Assembly (NCBI GenBank): GCA_947168325.1
Contig: CAMVLN010000076.1
Location: 1 to 7,305, forward strand
Reading direction: 5' to 3'
DNA: 7,305 bases
From: an uncultured Elusimicrobia bacterium
GTDB lineage: Bacteria; Elusimicrobiota; Endomicrobiia; Endomicrobiales; Endomicrobiaceae
Part shown: piece after piece, positions 1-6,041 of the stretch
Layout: each line of letters opens with the position of its first letter
How positions within the stretch are numbered: the first letter of the stretch is position 1
The notes under the pieces: generated by a model
What the model was told of the DNA's origin: nothing
Seen by the model: only the letters and a program-made list of their open reading frames with translations
Database searches by the model: none
Position numbers and translations under genes: made by a program

Positions 1-1
1 T

Positions 2-808
2 AAAACAAAAGAAAAATCTTCAAGTATTTCTCATTTCTTTACTGTAAAAGCCAATTGTAAAATTAATTTTTTAGATGTACCTTTTTTAAGAGCAAATAAA
101 GTGTTGTTTGATATGGATATAACAAATATAACACCTGGCTTTAAAAATATAAAAGGATATTTAAAATTAGATTCTAGTAACGGTATCATAAAAGATATTT
201 ATAAACTTACTGAAGCAAGTGCATTAACAAAAGGATTATTTTTATCACTTAAAGTAATAAGCAATGTTATAAACACTTTAAATGTATTGGATTTATTAAG
301 CAGTCTCGGTTCAGTACTTAAGTCACAAGATAATGCTATAAAAGAAAATGAGGCAATTGTAAAACATCAGAAAATAGATGGAAAAATAGAATTTTCTTCT
401 TTCCTTACAAAATTGGATTTTTTAAACGGGAATGCAAAAATAGAAAAATGTTCTTTTGTTTCAAATTTATTATCTTTTAGAGTAAAAGGGAATATGAACT
501 TTAAAGAAAACGATTTGGGTATGACTGTATTTACAGCACCTGGTTCACATGAAGTTGATGGTATTATGCCTTTAACAATGAAAATATATGGAACTATGGA
601 TGAACCTAAAGGCTCTTTAAGTTTATTGGGAAGTGTTTCATCTTTGGTAGGAGATATGCTAACGAAAAATATTGTTTCCGACAAATTAAAAAAAGGTTTT
701 TCCGCATTGTTTGGATTAAAGAAAAATGATGAAAAAGATAATGAAATTAAAGAAGATGTAAACTATTCCACAACTATGATAAAACCTTCAAATATTGAAA
801 CAAAGTAA
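2..808 (+). CDS. AsmA-like C-terminal domain protein, 5'-truncated by the window edge
   Basis: The frame is open from base 2 to the TAA at 806-808, giving 268 residues of a longer protein. The first in-frame candidate start inside the window (GTG at 101) is not a convincing start, because the sequence before it reads as normal protein. The fragment has the layout of the AsmA/YhdP C-terminal region: a G-Y-L-x-L-D segment followed by S-N-G-I-I, then a helical 'L-N-V-L-D-L-L-S-S' stretch, a 'I-D-G-K-I-E-F' strand, 'K-G-N-M-N-F', and finally 'I-M-P-L-T-M-K-I-Y-G-T-M-D-E-P-K-G'. The last piece, a G-T-x-x-x-P near the end of the beta region, is typical of the family. The tail is Lys/Asp-rich and probably disordered. 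AsmA-family proteins are inner-membrane-anchored periplasmic bridge-like proteins implicated in phospholipid transport to, and integrity of, the outer membrane, so this supports a diderm cell. The N-terminal anchor would lie upstream of the window. The exact subfamily cannot be named. Confidence 0.72.
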   Translation, partial: KTKEKSSSISHFFTVKANCKINFLDVPFLRANKVLFDMDITNITPGFKNIKGYLKLDSSNGIIKDIYKLTEASALTKGLFLSLKVISNVINTLNVLDLLSSLGSVLKSQDNAIKENEAIVKHQKIDGKIEFSSFLTKLDFLNGNAKIEKCSFVSNLLSFRVKGNMNFKENDLGMTVFTAPGSHEVDGIMPLTMKIYGTMDEPKGSLSLLGSVSSLVGDMLTKNIVSDKLKKGFSALFGLKKNDEKDNEIKEDVNYSTTMIKPSNIETK

Positions 809-841
809 ATTAAAAAAAAGAAAATTTATTTTGTAAAAGGT

Positions 842-1403
842 ATGACACAAAAAGGACTTCAACATATAAAAGAGCTAATAATAAAAAAGAATGGATTATT
901 AGTAAAAAAAGAAAATATAGAGTTCAAAAAGCAACAAAAGAATAGATGGTATGAAAAAGGAATAAAAACATGAGAGTTTTAGAAAAAGAGACAAAAGAAG
1001 TACAATAGAAAACATTTATATTAGAATTATATGACAGATAAGTGTTAGAGTATGTGAAGAAGAGCTTAAAAGTAAATCGGTCAACTATATACTCATAAAA
1101 AAAAGCAGTTTCTTTTAATATAAATACAAACAGATAATGGATTAGAAATATAAAAATATTTTGATAAAAATACAAAAGATGATAAAAAAATGAATTATTC
1201 TAAAAATCAAAAGATAGAAACAAAAAAGCATCTGTAAAAAGATTTAATAGAATAAAATAAAAATACTTCAATCATTTAGAGAATGCATAAGATATTAAAG
1301 AAATCAATGTAAGGTTAAAAATTTTTTGTATAACTTCAAAAAAGTACATAAAGGTTTAAATTATAAACCCACTATAGAGAAATTATTAATAAAACTTTGC
1401 TAA
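842..1403 (+). pseudogene. Decayed DDE/rve transposase (IS481/IS3-like insertion sequence remnant)
   Basis: No frame stays open, but joined frames read as an integrase-core transposase. Frame 2 carries I-Q-T-D-N-G-L-E-I at 1124-1150 (the second catalytic Asp in TDNG), a TAA at 1151, then K-Y-F-D-K. Frame 1 carries V-K-R-F-N-R at 1234-1251, matching the family's V-E-R-F-N-R, then N-H-L-E-N-A, a stop, and D-I-K-E-I-N-V-R-L-K. Frame 3 carries Y-N-F-K-K-V-H-K-G-L-N-Y-K-P-T-I-E-K-L at about 1329-1385, the usual Y-N-x-x-R-P-H-K-G-L-N-Y-K-T-P end. TAA codons also interrupt at 1258 and 1288. The two frame changes fall at or near an A6 run (1222-1227) and a T6 run (1322-1327). A tail in frame 3, S-N-M-L-stop-T-T-T-W, may continue to about 1451. 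Upstream, 842-973 is a 43-codon open stretch and about 1048-1100 has an HTH-like L-K-V-N-R-S-T-I-Y. The region with the first catalytic Asp is not recognisable, so an internal deletion is likely. It is a dead element; no clear terminal inverted repeats were found. The exact IS family is uncertain. Confidence 0.72.
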
Positions 1404-1450
1404 ACTAATTTCGCCAAAAAATCAAATATGTTATGAACGACTACATGGGA

Positions 1451-1477
1451 TTGATAAATTTTTCATAATGATATAAA
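1451..1477 (+). promoter_or_regulatory. Possible sigma70-type promoter for the coaD operon
   Basis: TTGATA (1451-1456) resembles a -35 box and TATAAA (1472-1477) a -10 box, with a 15-base spacer that is a little short. If used, transcription would begin at about 1484, almost on top of the ATG at 1486 and about 20 bases before the alternative TTG start at 1507. Such matches are common by chance in DNA this AT-rich. The placement just after the dead transposase and before the first gene of a packed gene run is the main support. Confidence 0.3.
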
Positions 1478-1485
1478 ATGAAAAT

Positions 1486-1998
1486 ATGTATAAGAAGAGT
1501 ATAGATTTGATAGCTGTTTATCCTGGCAGTTTTGATCCTCCTACAAGAGGGCATATTGATATTATTAATAGAGCATCCAAAATTTTTCCAAGAGTAGTGG
1601 TTGCTGTTACATGTAATTATAACAAAAAACATATGTTTAGTTTAGAGGAAAGAGTTTCTATGATGAAAGAAGCTCTTTTTAAGGTTAATAATGTTAAAGT
1701 AGAGTCTTTTTCCGGTTTGTTGGTTAATTATCTTGATAATATAAAAAGTTTTTGTATAATAAGAGGATTGAGGGCTTTGTCTGATTTTGAATATGAATTT
1801 CAGTTAGCTTTAATGAATAGAAAATTAAAAGAAGATGTAGAAACAGTATTTCTAATGCCTGACAGGGAACATACTTTTTTATCATCTAGTATGGTTAGAG
1901 AGATTGCCTTTTTGGGAGGTAATTTTAAGAATTTTGTTCCAAAAAATATATATAAAAAAATAATTAAAAAGATATCAAAGGAAAATAAAAGTGTATAA
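1486..1998 (+). CDS. coaD: Phosphopantetheine adenylyltransferase (PPAT)
   Basis: CoaD transfers AMP from ATP to 4'-phosphopantetheine to give dephospho-CoA, the fourth of the five coenzyme A steps, in the cytoplasm. The 170-residue protein matches the family along its full length (usual length about 155-165). The N-terminal nucleotidyltransferase signature P-G-S-F-D-P-P-T-R-G-H is at residues 13-23, with the T-x-G-H ATP-binding motif at 20-23. The I-I-R-G-L-R-A-L-S-D-F-E-Y-E-F-Q block starts at 91 and the S-S-S-M-V-R-E-I motif is at 133-140, followed by L-G-G-N and V-P. The ATG at 1486 is taken as start, but it has no ribosome binding site. A TTG at 1507 has AAGAAGAG seven bases upstream and would give the usual short N-terminus with I-A-V-Y-P-G-S directly after the start, so the true protein may be 163 residues. 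It is the first gene of the packed run and overlaps pilT by 8 bases, so it is probably cotranscribed with pilus genes. Function is certain; the start is not. Confidence 0.96.
   Translation: MYKKSIDLIAVYPGSFDPPTRGHIDIINRASKIFPRVVVAVTCNYNKKHMFSLEERVSMMKEALFKVNNVKVESFSGLLVNYLDNIKSFCIIRGLRALSDFEYEFQLALMNRKLKEDVETVFLMPDREHTFLSSSMVREIAFLGGNFKNFVPKNIYKKIIKKISKENKSV
1492..1499 (+). promoter_or_regulatory. Ribosome binding site supporting a TTG start for coaD
   Basis: AAGAAGAG lies inside the conventional coaD reading frame, seven bases before the in-frame TTG at 1507-1509. Homologues start one or two residues before the I-A-V-Y-P-G-S-F-D-P motif, which fits this TTG better than the ATG at 1486. The ATG is preceded only by A/T-rich sequence without any Shine-Dalgarno match. 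Confidence 0.4.
1977..1982 (+). promoter_or_regulatory. Ribosome binding site deciding the GTG start of pilT
   Basis: AAAGGA ends eight bases before GTG 1991, which is good Shine-Dalgarno spacing. The competing in-frame TTG (2000) and ATG (2003) would be 17 and 20 bases away, too far. The site lies within the last codons of coaD, so pilT translation is probably coupled to coaD translation. Confidence 0.55.
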
Positions 1999-3052
1999 TT
2001 TGATGGATTTATTGGTTCAGGTTTCAAATAACAAGGGTTCAGATTTACATCTTGTTGTTGGTTTACCTCCAATGATGAGAGTGAATAAATTTTTTTGTCC
2101 ATTAGGAACAGAAGCTCTTACAGAAGATGATACTAAAGGTTTAGCATATTCAGTTTTAAATCAAAGGCAAATTGAAAATTTTGAAGCTAAATTAGAGCTA
2201 GATTGTGCTATTTCTATAAATGACATTGGACGATGTAGATTGAATATATTTAAGCAACAAAGAAAGATTTCTTTAGCATTAAGAGTTATTCCTCACGAGT
2301 TTTATACTTTTGAACAGTTAAGGTTGCCAAAGGTTGTTTACGATTTAGTTAATTTACAAAAAGGGTTAGTTCTTATTACTGGTGCAACTGGTTCAGGAAA
2401 AACAACTACACTTGCTTCCATGATAAATTATATAAATGAGCATAGAAAAAGTCATATTATTACAATAGAAGATCCTATAGAATATATACACAAACATAAA
2501 AATTGTATAGTTAATCAAAGAGAAGTTGGAATAGATACGGAATCTTTTGCGACTGCATTAAGGAGTGTTTTAAGGCAAAATCCGGATATTATTCTTGTTG
2601 GAGAAATGAGAGATTTAGAAACTATATCTTCTGCAATTACACTTGCTGAAACAGGTCATTTGGTTTTTGCTACACTTCATACGATAGACACATCATCTTC
2701 AGTAGATAGAATAATAGGTGCTTTTCCTTTAAATCAGCAAGAACAAATAAGAGTACAATTAGTTCAAGTATTACAAGCTATTTTTTCTCAACAATTGGTG
2801 CCTCATATATCTGGTAAAGGTATGGTTTTAGTAAGTGAAGTTATGACTATTAATGATAGTGTAAAAAATATAATAAGAGAAAAAAAAGTGGAGCAGTTGT
2901 ATTCTGTTATACAGACAAGTAGACACATTGGTATGCAAACAATGAATCAATCTCTACTTGATAGTGTAAAAAATAGATTAGTTTCGCCCCAAGTAGCTTT
3001 TGAATATTCGTTAAAAAAAATAGAGCTTGAAAGTTTACTAAAAAATATTTAA
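1991..3052 (+). CDS. pilT: Type IV pilus retraction ATPase PilT
   Basis: PilT is the hexameric cytoplasmic motor that depolymerises type IV pili, driving twitching, adhesion and DNA uptake. At 353 residues it has normal family length and all hallmarks. The N-terminal domain has G-S-D-L-H-L at 16-21 and G-L-P-P-M-M-R at 24-30. Walker A G-A-T-G-S-G-K-T is at 131-138, the Asp box I-T-I-E-D-P-I-E-Y at 157-165, the Walker B region D-I-I-L-V-G-E-M-R-D at 199-208 and the His box T-G-H-L-V-F-A-T-L-H-T at 221-231. The C-terminal V-K-N-I-I-R-E (281-287) corresponds to the A-I-R-N-L-I-R-E motif that marks PilT rather than the assembly ATPase PilB, and G-M-Q-T-M-N-Q follows. The GTG start is chosen because AAAGGA stands eight bases upstream; a later ATG at 2003 lacks a well-placed site. 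It overlaps the end of coaD and is followed 24 bases later by the prepilin gene. A PilU-type paralogue is possible but the motifs fit PilT well. PilB, PilC and the secretin are not in this window. Confidence 0.95.
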   Translation: MYNLMDLLVQVSNNKGSDLHLVVGLPPMMRVNKFFCPLGTEALTEDDTKGLAYSVLNQRQIENFEAKLELDCAISINDIGRCRLNIFKQQRKISLALRVIPHEFYTFEQLRLPKVVYDLVNLQKGLVLITGATGSGKTTTLASMINYINEHRKSHIITIEDPIEYIHKHKNCIVNQREVGIDTESFATALRSVLRQNPDIILVGEMRDLETISSAITLAETGHLVFATLHTIDTSSSVDRIIGAFPLNQQEQIRVQLVQVLQAIFSQQLVPHISGKGMVLVSEVMTINDSVKNIIREKKVEQLYSVIQTSRHIGMQTMNQSLLDSVKNRLVSPQVAFEYSLKKIELESLLKNI

Positions 3053-3076
3053 AACAGCGGTTTTTTAGAATCGTAA

Positions 3077-3511
3077 ATGCAAAAAGATAAAAGATTTACA
3101 ATTATTGAATTTGTAGTAGCTATATTAGTTATTTTATTGATTACATTAATTTGTTATCCTAAGTTTCTTGATATTTTAAGAAAATCTAGTGAGCAAGCTA
3201 CTGTAGCGAATTTAATAGCTTTACGAAGTGCAATTGCTATTTATTATGCAGATAATAACGGATGCTTTCCTGGTGATGATATAGAAAAATCTTTACTTGC
3301 TGATGATGGTAAATATATAAAATATATTCCTAAAGCATATTGCCCACCGTATACTAATCCAACAAATGAAATAACTACAAAGCCAACAGGAAAGTCTGGA
3401 AAATGGGTTTATCAAGTTGTAGATAGTACTGTCACTGGCAGACAAGCAGGAGAATTATGGATAGATTGTGATAAAAAAGATTCTAAAGGTGTTATTTGGA
3501 ACACATATTAA
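3077..3511 (+). CDS. Type IV prepilin / GspG-like pseudopilin with Arg at the -1 cleavage position
   Basis: The 144-residue protein begins M-Q-K-D-K-R then F-T-I-I-E-F, followed by a hydrophobic helix to about residue 27 and P28, as in type IV pilins and type II pseudopilins. A short positively charged leader, Phe at +1 and Glu at +5 are all present, but the residue before the cleavage point is Arg6 (AGA at 3092-3094), not the normally required Gly. The helix continues amphipathically through 'S-E-Q-A-T-V-A-N-L-I-A-L-R-S-A-I', followed by Y-Y-A-D-N-N-G-C-F-P. The C-terminal domain has G-K-W-V-Y, W-I-D-C-D and D-S-K-G-V-I-W, a pattern of small GspG-like pilins. Cysteines at 63, 89 and 131 could form a disulfide in the folded domain. 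The gene sits between pilT and pilD, the expected place for a substrate of the latter. No strong ribosome binding site precedes the ATG. It may be a structural pilin, a minor pilin or a secretion pseudopilin; the sequence does not decide. If Arg blocks processing, the product may remain an unprocessed membrane protein. Confidence 0.85.
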   Translation: MQKDKRFTIIEFVVAILVILLITLICYPKFLDILRKSSEQATVANLIALRSAIAIYYADNNGCFPGDDIEKSLLADDGKYIKYIPKAYCPPYTNPTNEITTKPTGKSGKWVYQVVDSTVTGRQAGELWIDCDKKDSKGVIWNTY

Positions 3512-3557
3512 GAGAGAAAGAATTAAAAAATTATAGATATTTTTATTTAAAGATTGT

Positions 3558-3574
3558 TTAAAAATTATTTTTAA
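3558..3574. repeat. 17-base palindrome overlapping the pilD ribosome binding site
   Basis: Arms of eight bases (TTAAAAAT and ATTTTTAA) flank a single central T, and the right arm shares its last two bases with the AAGG (3573-3576) that stands seven bases before the pilD ATG. It could act as an operator, or as a weak RNA hairpin partly hiding the ribosome binding site. It is made only of A and T, so chance is a real alternative. Confidence 0.35.
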
Positions 3575-3583
3575 GGTAAATAT

Positions 3584-4411
3584 ATGTTTGAATTTTTTGT
3601 TGTTTGTTTTTTAGGACTTATTTTTGGAAGTTTTGCAAATGTGTGTATATACCGGATGCCAAGAAATATGTCTGTAGTAAAACCAAATTCTCATTGTATA
3701 AGTTGTAATGCTTTTATTAAGTGGTATGATAATATTCCAATAGTTAGCTACATTTTTTTAAAAGGTAAGTGTAGAAGATGTAAAAGTAAGATTTCTCTAA
3801 AATATCCATTAGTTGAATTTTCCTGTGTAATTTTGTTTTTATCAATGTATTACTTATATGGTTTTGCATTTATGTTAATCCCTTTTTGTTTGTTAGTTTT
3901 TTCTTTGCTTGTTACAACTATAATTGATTTTGAATTTAAAATAATACCTGACGAAATATCCTTTATGCTAATGATAGTTGGGTTTTTTACAAGTTTTTTT
4001 AATTTAAATCTTGGTGAAACAATAGGACAAAGAGTTTTAAATTCTTTTTTAGGTTTTTTAGTAGGCGGTGGTTCTTTATTTATAATAGCAGTTATTGGAA
4101 AATTTATTTTTAAAAAAGATGCTATGGGTGGTGGTGATATAAAAGTAATGGCAGGGGTAGGTACTTTTATCGGATGGGATAAAGTATTGTTTGCTATTTT
4201 TGTAGCTTCTTTATTTGGAAGTATTGTTGGTATAATCTTAATAATTTGTAAAAAAATTGGAAGGAAACAAGAAATTCCATTTGGTCCATATTTAGCTCTA
4301 TCTTCTTTTTTAACATTATTTTTGTCTCCGCAGATGATTATAAATTATTTATTTATGTTAGAAGAAAAATTTTTTTTAAAATATTTGCTTATTGATTTAC
4401 AAAATTTCTAG
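3584..4411 (+). CDS. pilD: Prepilin peptidase / N-methyltransferase (type IV prepilin leader peptidase)
   Basis: This inner-membrane aspartyl protease cuts the leader of type IV prepilins and pseudopilins and N-methylates the new N-terminal residue. The 275-residue protein has the bifunctional layout. The N-terminal methyltransferase-linked part carries G-S-F-x-N-V at 15-20 and Y-R-M-P, then the zinc-type tetracysteine set C38-x2-C41 and C63-x2-C66. The A24 peptidase domain follows, with T-x-I-D115 and I-P-D123 at the first conserved Asp region and G-G-G-D185-I-K at the second, equivalent to G-x-G-D. Several hydrophobic segments, roughly 1-20, 78-115, 124-140, 150-172 and 198-222, make it polytopic. 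AAGG seven bases before the ATG supports the start. All catalytic features look intact, which contrasts with the altered cleavage site of the adjacent prepilin 72 bases upstream. It probably also processes pilins or pseudopilins encoded elsewhere. The downstream Wzy-like gene starts only 12 bases after its stop. Confidence 0.95.
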   Translation: MFEFFVVCFLGLIFGSFANVCIYRMPRNMSVVKPNSHCISCNAFIKWYDNIPIVSYIFLKGKCRRCKSKISLKYPLVEFSCVILFLSMYYLYGFAFMLIPFCLLVFSLLVTTIIDFEFKIIPDEISFMLMIVGFFTSFFNLNLGETIGQRVLNSFLGFLVGGGSLFIIAVIGKFIFKKDAMGGGDIKVMAGVGTFIGWDKVLFAIFVASLFGSIVGIILIICKKIGRKQEIPFGPYLALSSFLTLFLSPQMIINYLFMLEEKFFLKYLLIDLQNF

Positions 4412-4423
4412 GTAATTTATTTT

Positions 4424-6016
4424 ATGTCAAATATAGAAAAAAGTATTTTTGCTCTTATTTCTTTCATATTATCTGCAGTAATTGTTATTTCAATACTTTC
4501 TAAATTTTCGTTTTTATTACCTATTCAAGTAGCGGTTTTTTTAGTTTTGTTGTTTTTAACTATTATATTATTTAATAAATATAGTATAAAAAAAAATGCT
4601 TATATTGTTTTTTCTGCTATACTAGTAATAGCATGTGTAATTTCGTATATTTATGCAGATTTTAAAATAAATGTTAGAGATTATATTTTTATTTTAGTTA
4701 CATCTTTGTTCGCCGGTTTTAATTTTTCTTTCTTACCGATGGATTTTAAAAAGAAAGTTTTTTTGGTTCCTGTATTTATTGCATTATGGCTATCAATGAT
4801 TTTATTTACTAGATTTATATCTTCTCCGCACAGTTTTTTTATTGGTGATAATTTTTACGATTCAATGGCTTTAAATATAAATGTTATAGCAGGATTTTTA
4901 GTTTTAGTTTATCCTTTATTTTTTATTTTTATAAAAGATAACAAAAATGTTAATGTTTTTATTGCAATGACAATATTTGTTCTTTTTGCTATATTTCTCA
5001 CAAAGAGTAGAATTGGTATTTTCTTATCATTTGCTGTTACAATAATATTTTTATTGTTGCATAGAAAAAAGAGTAGATGTATAAAATTTTTAGTAATAGC
5101 GGGAATTATATTATTGATTTTAGCTATATTTTATACTTCTTTTTTAAAAATAAATTTTAATAGTATTTCTGATAGAATTATTTGGTGGAAAACAGCATAT
5201 TTGATGTTTAAAAAAAATATATTTTTTGGATGTGGGTTAGGAAACTATACAGTTTTGTTTAAAACTTTTAGACCTGAATTAGTATTAAATACATTATATG
5301 CACATAATATAATTTTAGAACTTTTAGCAGAAATTGGAATTTTTGGTATATTATCTTTTATAGCTCTAATTGGTTCTTTCTATATTAAAATAATAGATAA
5401 AATAGCAGAAAAAAAGGATGTATCCTTTTATATACCTGTTTTTTTTAGTGTAACGACTTTTTTGATAATGAATTTGTTTGATTATAATTTTTTTGTTCCA
5501 GCAAATATGTTGATGTTTTTTGTAGTAGTATCTTCTGTTTTTAATTTAGATTTAAATAAATCACAAAATAATAAAATTAATACTATAGTTTTAATTAGTT
5601 TATATTCTATTTTTGCAATTTTTGTTGCTAAGCCTGTAATTGGACAAATACATTATAAAAAAGGAATAGAATTTTATGTTGCAAATCAGTATAAAATAGC
5701 TATAGAAGAATTTGAAAAGGCAATAAAATTTGATAAAAACAACCCAGAATATTATGCTCAAGTGTCCAGAGCTTATTTTGCTTTATATGATAAGATGAGG
5801 GAAGTAGGTCAAATATATGCTGATAAGGCAATAGAATATAATAAAAAAGCTATAGAGCTATATAAAAATAGTGGAGATTTAAGAGCTTCTTTGGCATTGA
5901 TTTATTGGAATAAAGGGCAAAAAGAACTTGCTTTAAAAACTATGCAAGAAGCTATAAAGTATGATAGATTTAATCCATATTTTGAAGAGAATTTGTATAA
6001 AATGAAAAATTATTAG
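4424..6016 (+). CDS. O-antigen ligase/polymerase-like (Wzy_C) membrane protein with C-terminal TPR domain
   Basis: The 530-residue protein has about ten to twelve hydrophobic membrane segments over residues 5-415 and a soluble helical tail. The membrane part shows the Wzy_C/WaaL pattern: T-K-S-R at 193-196 beside a membrane helix, a long extracytoplasmic loop with S-D-R-x-x-W-W at 249-255, G-C-G-L-G-N-Y at 269-275, and A-H-N-x-x-L-E-L-L-A-E-x-G at about 303-315. Enzymes with this pattern use undecaprenyl-linked glycans as donors: O-antigen ligases (to lipid A core), polymerases, or protein O-oligosaccharyltransferases such as PglL. After about residue 415 come TPR-like repeats: 'Y-K-K-G-I-E-F-Y ... 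A-I-E-E-F-E-K-A-I' from 421, and 'L-A-L-I-Y-W-N-K-G ... A-L-K-T-M-Q-E-A-I' near 490-512. The tail probably lies on the periplasmic side and binds a partner or acceptor. The gene follows pilD by 12 bases, with only a weak ribosome binding site (AGG), suggesting coupling. Substrate and acceptor cannot be told from sequence; a pilin-glycosylation role is only suggested by position. Confidence 0.82.
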   Translation: MSNIEKSIFALISFILSAVIVISILSKFSFLLPIQVAVFLVLLFLTIILFNKYSIKKNAYIVFSAILVIACVISYIYADFKINVRDYIFILVTSLFAGFNFSFLPMDFKKKVFLVPVFIALWLSMILFTRFISSPHSFFIGDNFYDSMALNINVIAGFLVLVYPLFFIFIKDNKNVNVFIAMTIFVLFAIFLTKSRIGIFLSFAVTIIFLLLHRKKSRCIKFLVIAGIILLILAIFYTSFLKINFNSISDRIIWWKTAYLMFKKNIFFGCGLGNYTVLFKTFRPELVLNTLYAHNIILELLAEIGIFGILSFIALIGSFYIKIIDKIAEKKDVSFYIPVFFSVTTFLIMNLFDYNFFVPANMLMFFVVVSSVFNLDLNKSQNNKINTIVLISLYSIFAIFVAKPVIGQIHYKKGIEFYVANQYKIAIEEFEKAIKFDKNNPEYYAQVSRAYFALYDKMREVGQIYADKAIEYNKKAIELYKNSGDLRASLALIYWNKGQKELALKTMQEAIKYDRFNPYFEENLYKMKNY

Positions 6017-6030
6017 TCATAACAAATTTT

Positions 6031-6035
6031 AGGAG
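6031..6035 (+). promoter_or_regulatory. Strong Shine-Dalgarno (AGGAG) pointing to an ATA start codon
   Basis: AGGAG is the best ribosome binding site seen in the window. Six bases follow and then ATA at 6042-6044. In that frame the peptide begins I-K-K-Y-I-F-K-I-S-L, a normal inner-membrane protein N-terminus. An in-frame TAG at 6030-6032 prevents any earlier start, and there is no ATG, GTG or TTG in frame until TTG 6078. Confidence 0.6.
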
Positions 6036-6041
6036 TTTACT

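Larger units (their letters stand above)
809..1485. other. Gene-free, A-rich gap filled largely by transposase debris
   Basis: This 677-base stretch between the AsmA-like gene and coaD contains no intact coding sequence on either strand. The + strand is strikingly A-rich and stop-rich. Apart from the transposase fragments and a possible coaD promoter near its right end, I see no tRNA, no structured RNA and no convincing intrinsic terminator for the AsmA-like gene. Confidence 0.6.

Noticed and set aside
367..684. Minus-strand 105-codon ORF inside the AsmA-like gene
   Set aside because: Antisense shadow of a recognisable AsmA-like protein.
842..973. 43-codon open stretch starting ATG, ending TGA
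   Set aside because: It has no recognisable ribosome binding site and lies in the A-rich transposase debris, in the same frame as the TDNG fragment; treated as part of the pseudogene.
924..1175. Minus-strand 83-codon ORF in the coaD upstream gap
   Set aside because: Its Phe/Tyr-rich composition is what the reverse complement of A-rich DNA gives, and the + strand here carries recognisable transposase remnants.
1124..1451. Idea that the stops in the transposase region reflect a recoded genetic code (for example TGA as Trp)
   Set aside because: Most stops there are TAA and two frameshifts are also needed, while the flanking genes use TGG for Trp and stop at ordinary TAA or TAG. Decay explains it better.
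809..1485. Search for insertion-sequence terminal inverted repeats and target duplications
   Set aside because: No matching pair of ends longer than expected in such AT-rich sequence could be found by eye, so element boundaries are not claimed.
1800..2102. Minus-strand 100-codon ORF across the coaD/pilT junction
   Set aside because: It is antisense to two well-supported genes with no family resemblance; a shadow of coding bias.
3047..3070. Possible terminator after pilT (AAAAC, four-base loop, GTTTT then T run)
   Set aside because: The stem is only five pairs with one G-C, overlaps the pilT stop and sits 24 bases before the prepilin gene; too weak to call.
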